A stretch of 9,067 nucleotides of DNA, taken from Candidatus Bathycorpusculum fermentans. GTDB lineage: Archaea > Thermoproteota > Bathyarchaeia > Bathyarchaeales > Bathycorpusculaceae. The translations under genes were made by a program, and so were the position numbers. Positions 1 through 6,159 of this stretch are shown piece by piece (position 1 is the first letter of the stretch; each line of letters opens with the position of its first letter). The stretch spans positions 1 through 9,067 of the forward strand of contig WRGM01000113.1 of the NCBI GenBank assembly GCA_009787175.1. The letters are read 5' to 3'. Under the pieces are notes generated by a model. It worked only from the letters and a program-made list of their open reading frames with translations, was not told where the DNA came from and searched no databases.

Positions 1-9
1 TAGTGCCTA

Positions 10-71
10 TTAGGTACTACAGTTTATGTGCTTTTCCATCAGTTTAACCATACTTTTGTTGTAGTACCTAA
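10..71. repeat. Perfect 12-bp inverted repeat around a 38-nt spacer
   Basis: TTAGGTACTACA at 10-21 is matched exactly by its reverse complement TGTAGTACCTAA at 60-71. Two possible G-U pairs continue inward if the region is transcribed. It lies about 300 bases upstream of the L44e operon and touches no ORF. It could be a hairpin in the 3' end of an upstream transcript, part of a non-coding RNA, a regulator site, or the remnant of a small inverted-repeat element. The sequence alone does not decide between these. Confidence 0.6.
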
Positions 72-297
72 AACTTGCGGAGATTAGGAAGTTGACACTC
101 TCAAATTTCTTAGATGAATTATTTGACGATGTAATTATTCTCGAAACATTGCTTTGTTGTTTAACCTTTGGTAAATATTGGTTAGTGAAAAGATGAATTA
201 CACACTTTGTAGGATGTTATGACGGAAAATCCTTTTTTGTATAGTATTTTTTTGTCTTAAAACGGGGTGTGGCTATTTTGTGGATTAGGATATTTGC
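72..297. other. Gene-free AT-rich region upstream of the translation operon
   Basis: There is no credible ORF on either strand and no tRNA-like cloverleaf. The + strand is T/G-rich. It holds a 10-bp direct repeat (AGATGAATTA at 112-121 and 191-200), which in a region this AT-rich may be chance. T-tracts near the right end are listed separately. I see no box C/D or other RNA signature that I would defend. Confidence 0.5.
233..253 (+). terminator. Possible T-rich terminator upstream of L44e
   Basis: A run of six T (233-238) and a run of seven T (247-253) lie close together on the + strand. Archaeal intrinsic termination often relies on such T-tracts without a strong hairpin. They would end a transcript entering from the left before the L44e promoter at about 298. 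No upstream gene is visible in the window, so this is tentative. Confidence 0.3.
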
Positions 298-305
298 TTT
301 TAAAA
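298..305 (+). promoter_or_regulatory. Candidate TATA box of the L44e-S27e-aIF2a-Nop10-PAC2 operon
   Basis: The self-complementary TTTTAAAA fits an archaeal TATA element. A start site about 25 nt downstream would fall near 325-330 and give a leader of roughly 40 nt before the preferred GTG at 368. The sequence TTTGCT (293-298) abuts it. A second, weaker candidate is AGTATAAG at about 313-320. Confidence 0.45.
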
Positions 306-354
306 GCGAAAAAGTATAAGAATGGGTGCGCTCTTTCTATGGAAAGCTAAAACT

Positions 355-362
355 GGTAGTGA
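355..362 (+). promoter_or_regulatory. Shine-Dalgarno-like site that favours the GTG 368 start of L44e
   Basis: GGTAGTGA lies five bases before GTG 368 and resembles the anti-SD complement GGTGAT with a small interruption. It supports translation from 368 rather than from the far-upstream in-frame GTG at 326. Confidence 0.4.
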
Positions 363-367
363 ACAAA

Positions 368-643
368 GTGAACGTTCCTAAAGAAGTTAAGACTTACTGT
401 CCGAAATGTAAAGATCATGAAGCTCACGCTGTGACCCTATATAAAGCTGGTAAACGTAGAGCTCTCGCCGTTGGTGAACGTGCCCACGCTCGAGAGAAGA
501 GAGGCTATGGTGGACAAAAATATGCCCTCCAACACGAATTTGCCAAAACAACCAAAAAACAAACTTTACGTTTGAAATGCAAAAAATGCGGTTATATGCG
601 TCATAAAGATGGAATAAGGCTAAGAAAATTAGCCCTAGTTTAA
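368..643 (+). CDS. rpl44e: Large-subunit ribosomal protein L44e (eL42)
   Basis: Zinc-ribbon protein of the 50S subunit that sits near the E-site tRNA end. With the GTG start at 368 the protein is 91 residues, close to the family's usual 92-96. The opening NVPKEVKTYCPKC is the normal N-terminus. The zinc ligands are Cys11/Cys14 and Cys71/Cys74 (CKKCG). The family's GYGGQK segment is present near residues 46-51, followed by a basic KTTKKQT stretch. The frame is open back to a GTG at 326, but the extra 14 residues match nothing in the family and lack a ribosome site. This is the first gene of a five-gene operon, with S27e starting 26 nt after its stop. Identity is secure and the exact start slightly less so, since GTG 359 is a weaker alternative. 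Confidence 0.96.
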   Translation: MNVPKEVKTYCPKCKDHEAHAVTLYKAGKRRALAVGERAHAREKRGYGGQKYALQHEFAKTTKKQTLRLKCKKCGYMRHKDGIRLRKLALV

Positions 644-669
644 ACAATATATAATGGAGTTAAAATGTT

Positions 670-867
670 ATGTCAGAATGGAACAAGCTTATCCCCAAGC
701 CAAGCAGCACTTTTTTACGTGTTAAATGCTTAAAATGCGGCAATGAACAATTAGTATTTAGCCACGCAACAAACAAAGTTACCTGTAACGTATGCAGCGA
801 AATTTTAGCTACTTCTGCTGGTGGAAAAGCAAAAATCAACGGCGAAATTCTCTCAGCGTTAGAGTAA
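670..867 (+). CDS. rps27e: Small-subunit ribosomal protein S27e (eS27)
   Basis: Component of the 30S subunit with a C4 zinc finger. The 65-residue length is typical of archaeal members. The zinc ligands are Cys20-x2-Cys23 and Cys39-x2-Cys42. The family C-terminus with a GGKAKINGEIL segment is present. The ATG at 670 is preceded by GGAGTT (655-660) with a 9-nt gap. An overlapping ATG at 665 is in another frame and leads nowhere. It lies between L44e and aIF2-alpha, the standard archaeal order, and is surely co-transcribed with them. Confidence 0.97.
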   Translation: MSEWNKLIPKPSSTFLRVKCLKCGNEQLVFSHATNKVTCNVCSEILATSAGGKAKINGEILSALE

Positions 868-889
868 ACAAAAAGGGGGATTATAACAA

Positions 890-1675
890 ATGGCAGAGCG
901 TAAGCCTGAATGGCCAGAGAATGGCGATTTAGTAATTGCTACTATAGAGTCTGTAACTGATTATGGCTCTTACGCGAAGCTTGATGAATTTAACAAACGT
1001 GGATTACTTCACGTTTCAGAAATTTCTTCTTCATGGATCCGTAACATCCGCGATTTTGTACGCGAAGGACAAAAAGTTGTCCTCAAAGTTTTACGCATAG
1101 ACTCTGAAAAAGGGCACATAGATCTCTCTCTACGACGCGTTACTAAACGTGAACGTATAGAAAAAATTATGTCGTGGAAAAAAGAACGCAAAGGCGAAGC
1201 CCTCTTCCGTGAAGTAGCATCAAAAGTCAATTTAACAGTTGAAGTACTCTACCAGCAAGCCGGCGAAAAAATCGACGAAAAATTTGGTGTATACGAAGCA
1301 TTCGAAAAAGCAGTAAAAGACGGACCTGAAGCACTAACAAAAATCGGAATCACAGAAGAAATCGCTAAAGCATTCGCTGAAGTTGGCGAAGGTCGCATAC
1401 ATGTAAAAATGGTTAAAGTCAAAGGCATACTTGAAGTTAGATGCATGAAACCAAACGGCGTTAAAATAATAAAAGAAGCCTTCGCAGCTACAAAAGCAGA
1501 AAAACTCCGTGCTGCATCTGTAAAATTCTACGTTATTGCCGCGCCAAAATACAGTATAGAAGCACGAGCAGAGACTTATAAGAAAGCTGAAGAAGTTTTC
1601 CAGAAAGCTGCCCAAAGTGTCGTGTCAAATATTACTAAAGCTGGCGGACAAGGCACTTTTAGAAGGGAAAAATAA
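890..1675 (+). CDS. eif2a: Translation initiation factor aIF2, alpha subunit
   Basis: Alpha subunit of the heterotrimeric factor that delivers initiator Met-tRNA to the small ribosomal subunit. At 261 residues it matches the archaeal family. The S1-type OB fold spans about residues 10-84 (GDLVIATIESVTDYGSYAKL, then GHIDLSLRRV). A helical domain spans about 85-175 and the C-terminal alpha/beta domain about 175-250. The loop after HVSEI carries three serines, and Ser46 aligns with eukaryotic eIF2-alpha Ser51, the site of stress phosphorylation. The ATG at 890 has a strong GGGGGAT site at 875-881. The stop at 1673-1675 is followed at once by the TTG start of Nop10. Coding-strand G+T falls from about 53% at the start to about 33% near the end by hand count. 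Confidence 0.98.
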   Translation: MAERKPEWPENGDLVIATIESVTDYGSYAKLDEFNKRGLLHVSEISSSWIRNIRDFVREGQKVVLKVLRIDSEKGHIDLSLRRVTKRERIEKIMSWKKERKGEALFREVASKVNLTVEVLYQQAGEKIDEKFGVYEAFEKAVKDGPEALTKIGITEEIAKAFAEVGEGRIHVKMVKVKGILEVRCMKPNGVKIIKEAFAATKAEKLRAASVKFYVIAAPKYSIEARAETYKKAEEVFQKAAQSVVSNITKAGGQGTFRREK

Positions 1676-1846
1676 TTGGTTTGGCAACTAAGAAAATGTG
1701 TTAACTGTAGCCGCTACACATTAAATAAGACTACCTGTCCTTACTGTAACAGTGACGTAAAAATTCCCCATCCAGCAAAATTTTCCCCAGATGATAAATA
1801 CCTAAAATACCGTATGGCAATGAAAAAAGGCAGTGACAAACAATGA
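1676..1846 (+). CDS. nop10: H/ACA ribonucleoprotein subunit Nop10
   Basis: Small zinc protein that holds Cbf5 in the archaeal H/ACA RNP, which makes pseudouridine in rRNA. The 56-residue frame reads (M)VWQLRKCVNCSRYTL, with zinc ligands Cys8, Cys11, Cys21 and Cys24. It continues into the family's IPHPAKFSPDDKYLKYR segment and a short basic tail. The start is a TTG directly after the TAA of aIF2-alpha (TAATTG), and no ATG or GTG lies before the first cysteine. AGAAGGG at about 1661-1667 can serve as ribosome site, and coupling to the upstream gene is likely. Its TGA overlaps the ATG of the next gene (ATGA, 1843-1846). Short length and TTG start make it easy to miss. Confidence 0.94.
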   Translation: MVWQLRKCVNCSRYTLNKTTCPYCNSDVKIPHPAKFSPDDKYLKYRMAMKKGSDKQ

Positions 1847-2619
1847 AAGAAACATACATTAAAGAACTTCAGCAAATTCAACCTAACAAAACTGTCCTAA
1901 TCGAAGGTCTTCCGGGACTAGGTCTAGTCGGCAAAATTGCCATGCGATACTTAATTAAACAATTAAAAGCACAAAAAATCGCCTACCTATATTCCCCACA
2001 TTTCCCATACTTCGTACTAGTCAACAAAAAAGGCAACGTACGCTTACTACGAGGCACCTTCTACTACTGGAAAAACCCCAAAGAAGGCTCAAACGACCTT
2101 ATACTATTCACAGGAGATAGCCAATCACAAACAATCGAAGGACAATACGAAATCGCTGCACGCATGCTAGAATACGCAGAAAAAAATCATGTACACACCA
2201 TAGCCACCATAGGCGGCTACCGCATGGAAACAACAGAAAAACCCAAAGTTTTTGCCGCTGCAACTAGCGCAGATGTAATTGAAAAATCCGTTAAAGCCGG
2301 CGCATCTCTAAGCGCCTCAGGAAGCCCCATTGTCGGAACCGCAGGCTTAATTTTAGGATTATCTAAATTTAAAAAAATCGATGCCCTCTGCCTTCTAAGT
2401 GAAACACGTGGCTATCTTCCAGATCCCCTAGCAGCAAAGAGTGTACTTGAAGTCTTAAATAACGCCTTTAATTTCGATGTCGAATTAAGCGGCTTAAACG
2501 AAGAAATCTCCCGCGCAGAAACAATGGTTACACGCCTACAAGCACTCGAAGAACAACGTGCGATACAGGTAGAAGAAACAAAGAAACAAGACGAAAAGAA
2601 AACAACATACATATCTTAA
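1843..2619 (+). CDS. PAC2-family proteasome assembly chaperone homologue
   Basis: Cytosolic protein of the PAC2 superfamily. Archaeal members (PbaA/PbaB type) bind the proteasome alpha ring or act in assembly and activation, and the exact role of this copy is inferred from family. It has 258 residues. The family signature GLPGLGLVGKIA is at 22-33, a GDSQ turn at 91-94, IGGYR at about 123-127, and a glycine-rich SGSPIVGTAGLILG at about 159-172. The last 45 residues are charged and helical, probably a short coiled coil. The protein ends T-Y-I-S. Proteasome-binding HbYX tails have Tyr second from the end, so this tail is off by one residue. It overlaps Nop10 by four bases, indicating translational coupling. 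Placement next to Nop10 is conserved in many archaea. Confidence 0.95.
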   Translation: MKETYIKELQQIQPNKTVLIEGLPGLGLVGKIAMRYLIKQLKAQKIAYLYSPHFPYFVLVNKKGNVRLLRGTFYYWKNPKEGSNDLILFTGDSQSQTIEGQYEIAARMLEYAEKNHVHTIATIGGYRMETTEKPKVFAAATSADVIEKSVKAGASLSASGSPIVGTAGLILGLSKFKKIDALCLLSETRGYLPDPLAAKSVLEVLNNAFNFDVELSGLNEEISRAETMVTRLQALEEQRAIQVEETKKQDEKKTTYIS

Positions 2620-2645
2620 CTAGGGCAACATTGTCAAGGGTGTAA

Positions 2646-2810
2646 ATCATAGCCAGAGCACTTTTATATGAGAGTGCAAGAAAAAAGTGGAAATTTGGCG
2701 TGGCTCGTGGTAAAATTAGCTTGCGCGACGTTGAGATATCGCCGTTTTCTGTGCTACCAACGGAGAAAAGGCGCAGAGGACGTTATTTATATAATGGATG
2801 GGAGCGATGA
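2646..2810 (+). CDS. Possible short basic protein; start codon uncertain
   Basis: An open frame runs from 2646 to the TGA at 2808-2810 and encodes a protein-like basic peptide. It includes KISLRDVEISPFSVLP and then a run TEKRRRGRYLYNGWER. The only standard start is GTG 2700, giving 36 residues; it lies about 30 nt after the TATA-like TTTTATAT at 2662-2669. Extending upstream adds equally protein-like residues, but the only candidate starts are ATA 2649 or ATC 2646, preceded by AGGGTGT (2637-2643). The stop lies one base before ATG 2812 of the next gene, and the tail contains that gene's ribosome site, as in coupled operons. I recognise no family. It could also be chance reading through a leader. 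Confidence 0.4.
   Translation: MIARALLYESARKKWKFGVARGKISLRDVEISPFSVLPTEKRRRGRYLYNGWER
2662..2669 (+). promoter_or_regulatory. Candidate TATA box for the 2700-3216 unit
   Basis: TTTTATAT in the gap after the PAC2 gene would place transcription start near 2690-2695, just before GTG 2700. A second TATA-like stretch, TATTTATATA at 2784-2793, would instead give a nearly leaderless transcript beginning at about ATG 2812. Which one is used, if either, cannot be told from the sequence. Confidence 0.35.
2799..2808 (+). promoter_or_regulatory. Ribosome site deciding the start of the ABM-like gene
   Basis: The stretch GGGAGCGAT, with its GGAG-like core, lies a few bases before ATG 2812 and resembles the SD consensus GGAGGTGAT. 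It favours 2812 over the in-frame ATG 2794 and over the long upstream extension to 2668. It overlaps the end of the short basic ORF. Confidence 0.45.
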
Positions 2811-2811
2811 A

Positions 2812-3216
2812 ATGTTTAACGAGATTTGTATATACGAGACAAAAATAGATAGACAAGAAGAAATCGAGGCACTTATGAAAGAGGTGGCTGGTTTTTACCT
2901 GTCCCAACCGGGAGTTATTGATGTAAAGTATATCAAACGCACACATCGCCAAGAGGACTTTAATGCGGTAAAAGAAGGAAAACCGCCTATCAGATTAACG
3001 CGACAAGTCGGAAAAGTAACCTATATGTTTTACTGGGTTTTGGAGAATGAAGAAGCCCACACGCGAGTATCTAAACTTGGACTGGAACAGTTTTATAAAC
3101 GGTGGAATCGCTGTTTGACAACAATGCCTAAAATACTGCTTGGTGAAAACATTGTTCAAGGTCTATACTGTAGCACTCATCCCTTGCTTCTTCTTGCATT
3201 TTTTCTGTTTACTTGA
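2812..3216 (+). CDS. Small protein with ABM-like (dimeric alpha/beta-barrel) core
   Basis: The 134-residue frame opens with an exposed-strand, helix, strand pattern: FNEICIYETKI, then a helix EEIEALMKEVAGFY, then PGVIDVKYIKRT. This is typical of ferredoxin-like dimeric alpha/beta-barrel proteins such as the antibiotic-biosynthesis-monooxygenase fold. A second strand VTYMFYWVLEN and helix LEQFYKRW follow at about 69-98. No catalytic residues can be named, so function is unknown. The last 20 residues end in a hydrophobic LLLLAFFLFT, which is unusual for this fold and may be an added tail or a lost stop. The frame stays open back to ATG 2668, but that part overlaps a better peptide in another frame and looks non-coding. 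ATG 2812 has a ribosome site; ATG 2794 is the alternative. Confidence 0.68.
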   Translation: MFNEICIYETKIDRQEEIEALMKEVAGFYLSQPGVIDVKYIKRTHRQEDFNAVKEGKPPIRLTRQVGKVTYMFYWVLENEEAHTRVSKLGLEQFYKRWNRCLTTMPKILLGENIVQGLYCSTHPLLLLAFFLFT

Positions 3217-3236
3217 TAAAGCTTCAAAAATACGGC

Positions 3237-3249
3237 TTTTTTCCTTTTT
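3237..3249 (+). terminator. T-rich terminator after the + strand genes
   Basis: Two T-runs (3237-3242 and 3245-3249), separated by CC, follow 20 bases after the TGA of the ABM-like gene. This is a standard form for archaeal T-tract termination. It lies in the 102-bp gap where the + strand genes meet MCM tail to tail. Confidence 0.55.
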
Positions 3250-3296
3250 AACAGCCTGTAATGCCTGTTTTTGCTTTATGTGTTGTAGTTAAAGAA

Positions 3297-3309
3297 GGGG
3301 CGGGGGGGG
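3297..3309. repeat. G-run (GGGG C GGGGGGGG) in the convergent gap
   Basis: Twelve of thirteen bases are G on the + strand, in an otherwise AT-rich region, ten bases beyond the MCM stop. On the MCM-sense strand it is a C-run. It may affect termination or fold with other G-tracts, or its length may be an assembly or sequencing error. It has no clear established role. Confidence 0.7.
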
Positions 3310-3318
3310 TTGTTTATT

Positions 3319-5400
3319 TTAGGTTTTCTTTAGGCAGCCTTCTCGTGGTTCATATATAGTGCCTTCGCGGAGTAGTTGGCTTATCATGCGTTCTGTTTCG
3401 TTTCTTGGGATTTTGTGTTTGTTTTCTAGTTCGTCAACGATTGCGTCTCTTTCAACGATGCCTGTTTGTTTTTCCATATCCATGAGGACTGATAGGACTA
3501 CGTGGAAGCGGTCTCTGAGGCTTTTTGGCCTGCCGGTCATTATAAGGTCGATGTCTACTACATGTTTAAAGTTGGACATGTCTATGCCTACTTCTTCTAG
3601 TGATTTGTTCATGATTGCTATTGCTGCTTCTGCATCTTCTGCTGTTACTTCTCTGCGTAGTGCTACGCGGGCGCGGGCTTCGGCGCATCTTACTAGTGAT
3701 TCAAGTTGTCGTGTAGTGATTGCTACAGGAGAGCCTTCTGTTTCGCCTGCATCGCGCATGGCTAGATAGAATTCTTTGAGGCGTTTTAGTGCTTCAGTGC
3801 TTAATGCTGGATATACGGTTTTGGCGTAGCTGACATATTTGCGTAAGAGTTCTGTGTCAACTTGTGCTTCAACTGGGCTAATGCCGCGTCTGTGAATTTC
3901 CAAAATGTGCTCTGACATTCTGCTATCTGTTTCCTTATTTGGCACATCTCGAAGTACGAAGATTAAGTCAAAACGTGACAATATGGTAACGGGTAGGGAA
4001 ATGTTTTCAGCTACTGTACGGTTAGGTTCATATCTTCCCAGTGAAGGGTTAGCTGCTGCTAAGACGGATGTTCGCGCGTTAAGAGTTGCAACGATGCCGC
4101 CTTTAGCTACTGAAACAGTGTGTTGTTCCATAGCTTCATGTATTGCCACTCGGTCTTCTGGTCGCATTTTGTCCATTTCGTCGATGCAGGCGATACCTTT
4201 GTCTGCTAAAACAAGTGCGCCTGCTTCAAGAGACATAGAGCCTCCCTTTTCACGGATAACTGCTGCAGTTAAACCGGCGGCTGTGGTGCCTCTGCCTGAA
4301 GTGTATAATCCTCTTGGCGCGATACGTGAGACATATTGAAGCATCTGAGACTTAGCAGTACCCGGGTCACCTATAATTAGCGCATTCATTTCACCCCTCA
4401 CAGTCATATCGGGCAGAGCTCTTGAAACACCGCCAAAAAGCAGATACATAACAGCTTCCTTTAGATGCTCATTACCAAATATGGATGGGGCAATGCTGCT
4501 CATAATTTTCTTATGCACCTGAGGATCTCGTGAGAGCTCTAAAATTTTTGCTTCCTCTTCAGCTGTAGGCGGCGAAGTTTCAGGCTCTTTACCTAAAAGT
4601 TCAACAGAATTAGCCTCTAATTGAAGTATAAACGTACGCAGCTTCCCCATACCCACCAAAGATGGCGCATGAGCACGCACTATACCAACTATGGAAACAT
4701 GATCTCCCGGACGAGCTTGATCTACTATCTCATCCCCAACAAGTTTTACCGCCAAAACCCTAGGCAACTGCCCAGGCGGCAAATCCTCAGGCTTTTCCTG
4801 CAACCTCAAATCTTGAGAATCTATAAACGTGGACTCTTCTTGAGCAAACTCAAATGGACCATCTTTACCACAATCAGAACCCATACAAATCGCCGGAGCC
4901 TTAAGAAATTGACCTGTCTGCTCAATTTTCATCAATGTCCCACAGCGCTTACACTTATACGCAGCCTGTAAAACCATTGGCCGAACGGGAGTAGCGCGGA
5001 CAACTATGCCTTCAACAAGAATTAATCTGCCCATATTTTTAGAGCCAATTCTGCGTAGTGCCTCTTTACCTAAAAGTTTTGCAATACGCACAATAACCTT
5101 GTCTATTTTTCCCGCATACTCTTCATCTTCAATTCTCAACTGCTCATATGCCGCTTTACTCGCATGTTCCAAGTATTCCTCAGGTTTATTGAGTAACTGT
5201 TCAGCTAATGCTTGATCAAAACTGTATAATTCATCAAAATCAATAGTAATACTAGTTTTCCCTGTAATGGCCAACTGACTAAGTTTTGCTCTATACTTCT
5301 CTTTTTGTCCCCTCTCAGAGCCTGCTTTGAAAATTTTGAAAAACTCTAAGAAACGCTGCTGTGGATCAACTTGTTGTTCTACATTATTATCTTTAGCCAT
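3319..5400 (-). CDS. mcm: Replicative DNA helicase MCM
   Basis: Homohexameric 3'-5' helicase that unwinds DNA at the archaeal fork; with GINS and a Cdc45/RecJ-like protein it forms the CMG-type complex. The 693 residues are full length. The N-terminal domain is about 1-270, with a zinc finger at Cys150, Cys153, Cys172 and Cys177. The AAA+ core is about 290-600: Walker A GDPGTAKS (344-351, Lys350), Walker B CIDEMD (405-410, Asp407-Glu408), sensor 1 Asn451 in AAANP, and arginine finger Arg476 in SRFDL. A C-terminal winged helix spans about 628-690. No intein interrupts the Walker A region. ATG 5400 follows GGCGAG (5407-5412), 25 nt after the GINS stop, so the two are one operon. Coding-strand G+T is about 60% over residues 145-265 but only about 25-40% over the last 100. 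Confidence 0.99.
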   Translation of the reverse strand: MAKDNNVEQQVDPQQRFLEFFKIFKAGSERGQKEKYRAKLSQLAITGKTSITIDFDELYSFDQALAEQLLNKPEEYLEHASKAAYEQLRIEDEEYAGKIDKVIVRIAKLLGKEALRRIGSKNMGRLILVEGIVVRATPVRPMVLQAAYKCKRCGTLMKIEQTGQFLKAPAICMGSDCGKDGPFEFAQEESTFIDSQDLRLQEKPEDLPPGQLPRVLAVKLVGDEIVDQARPGDHVSIVGIVRAHAPSLVGMGKLRTFILQLEANSVELLGKEPETSPPTAEEEAKILELSRDPQVHKKIMSSIAPSIFGNEHLKEAVMYLLFGGVSRALPDMTVRGEMNALIIGDPGTAKSQMLQYVSRIAPRGLYTSGRGTTAAGLTAAVIREKGGSMSLEAGALVLADKGIACIDEMDKMRPEDRVAIHEAMEQHTVSVAKGGIVATLNARTSVLAAANPSLGRYEPNRTVAENISLPVTILSRFDLIFVLRDVPNKETDSRMSEHILEIHRRGISPVEAQVDTELLRKYVSYAKTVYPALSTEALKRLKEFYLAMRDAGETEGSPVAITTRQLESLVRCAEARARVALRREVTAEDAEAAIAIMNKSLEEVGIDMSNFKHVVDIDLIMTGRPKSLRDRFHVVLSVLMDMEKQTGIVERDAIVDELENKHKIPRNETERMISQLLREGTIYEPREGCLKKT

Positions 5401-5425
5401 TTACAACTCGCCTGTTAATATTATA

Positions 5426-5974
5426 TTATTTTTCTTGATTTTGAAGAATCTGGTTTTTCCAAGTGGAAATTATTTCTCCAAGCTGTTCATAAATAATTTT
5501 TTCTTCAGCGGTCAATTTTTTTATCACCTGCTCACTTTGAGCGGACGCTGAAGATAATGTAATAATTTTTTTAAGTCGTGAATTTATAATATCTTTTGCT
5601 AATGCTTTAGCTTTCTGATACTCTTGAATTTTTTCAGGTTGAACTGCTTCGGTTTCAGCAAAGAATAGGTACCTGCGCAGTTTCGGATAGAAATCTTGAG
5701 GTAACTCTGAAATCATACCGGGAATTTGAACGCCCTCTTTCCATTGCACCTTGTAGAGTTTATTCCCATCTAAAAGCTCCTCTTCTCTTATATGCACAAT
5801 ACCTGCATTCTGCAGCTCTTTAGCTAGCCAATAGTAAATTTGATATTCATTTCCCTCATCAAATGGTCCTACAGTCAAACCCGCCAGTTTCATTTCAGCA
5901 AAATTACGATTAGCCACAACACTAGTAAGCGAGTTCTCGTAGCAAAAGTCCAACCTTTCTATATTTGTAGGCAC
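5426..5974 (-). CDS. gins23: GINS complex subunit, Gins23-like
   Basis: Subunit of the GINS tetramer that bridges MCM to other fork proteins. The 182-residue protein has the small beta-rich B domain first (about 15-75, with LAGLTVGPFDEGNEYQI) and the helical A domain after it (about 85-175, with PQDFYPKLRRYLFF). B before A marks the Gins23 class, whereas Gins51 has A first. The class call rests on this order. The start is GTG 5974 with GAGGG (5982-5986) seven bases upstream. The only later ATG (residue 28) would cut into the B domain. It lies 25 nt upstream of MCM and is surely co-transcribed, matching their physical partnership. A second GINS subunit is not in the window. Confidence 0.88.
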   Translation of the reverse strand: MPTNIERLDFCYENSLTSVVANRNFAEMKLAGLTVGPFDEGNEYQIYYWLAKELQNAGIVHIREEELLDGNKLYKVQWKEGVQIPGMISELPQDFYPKLRRYLFFAETEAVQPEKIQEYQKAKALAKDIINSRLKKIITLSSASAQSEQVIKKLTAEEKIIYEQLGEIISTWKNQILQNQEK

Positions 5975-6040
5975 TATATTTCCCTCTCAACCTATTTTGC
6001 CCTTTGGGGTTAGAGGAATACTACTAAGAGTAACTTTAAT

Positions 6041-6067
6041 GTTTGCTAAAAAATAAATAGAGCAAAC
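6041..6067. repeat. 7-bp inverted repeat (GTTTGCT-N13-AGCAAAC), operator-like
   Basis: A perfect dyad centred on the AT-rich core that serves as the likely GINS-MCM TATA box. The half-site centres are 20 bp apart, about two helical turns, as expected for a dimeric repressor. No regulator is known from the window. Confidence 0.5.
6048..6057 (-). promoter_or_regulatory. Candidate TATA box of the GINS-MCM operon inside an inverted repeat
   Basis: Read on the - strand this is TTTATTTTTT, about 74 bp upstream of the GINS start, implying a leader of about 50 nt. It sits in the 13-nt spacer between GTTTGCT (6041-6047) and AGCAAAC (6061-6067), a perfect 7-bp inverted repeat. The same decamer occurs in the same orientation upstream of the RFC small subunit. 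A protein binding the repeat would be placed to block TATA recognition. Confidence 0.42.
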
Positions 6068-6095
6068 CTTCAAAATTTACTATTTGCCCAAGCCC

Positions 6096-6123
6096 TCTAA
6101 CATAACCCGGTCTTTTCTAACAT
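6096..6123. repeat. Direct repeat TCTAACAT, copies 20 bp apart
   Basis: Copies lie at 6096-6103 and 6116-6123, in the gap between GINS and the 8-Cys protein. Related GTTAGA motifs on the other strand occur at 6009-6014 and 6159-6164. Spacing by about two helical turns suggests a same-face binding site upstream of the GINS promoter, but chance in AT-rich DNA is possible. Confidence 0.35.
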
Positions 6124-6159
6124 GAAAACATGAATATTTGTTGATACAGCCATTTTTTG

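Noticed and set aside
1..325. tRNA, CRISPR or box C/D RNA in the left gap
   Set aside because: No cloverleaf, no regularly spaced repeats, and no convincing C/D box pair.
326..367. N-terminal extension of L44e from GTG 326
   Set aside because: The 14 extra residues match nothing in the family and the ribosome-site evidence favours GTG 368. The true transcript may begin near 326.
387..1615. - strand ORFs opposite L44e and aIF2-alpha
   Set aside because: Low-complexity antisense frames opposite certain genes, with no start signals.
2668..2811. Long N-terminal extension of the ABM-like protein from ATG 2668
   Set aside because: The residues are not protein-like, overlap a better peptide in another frame, and skip the good ribosome site before ATG 2812.
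3359..4339. Two + strand ORFs of 136 and 144 codons opposite MCM
   Set aside because: Serine/arginine-rich antisense shadows of a strongly conserved helicase gene, with no domain or ribosome-site support.
4350..4371. Intein or insertion at the MCM Walker A site
   Set aside because: The P-loop GDPGTAKS and its flanks are continuous. Both RFC P-loops are also uninterrupted.
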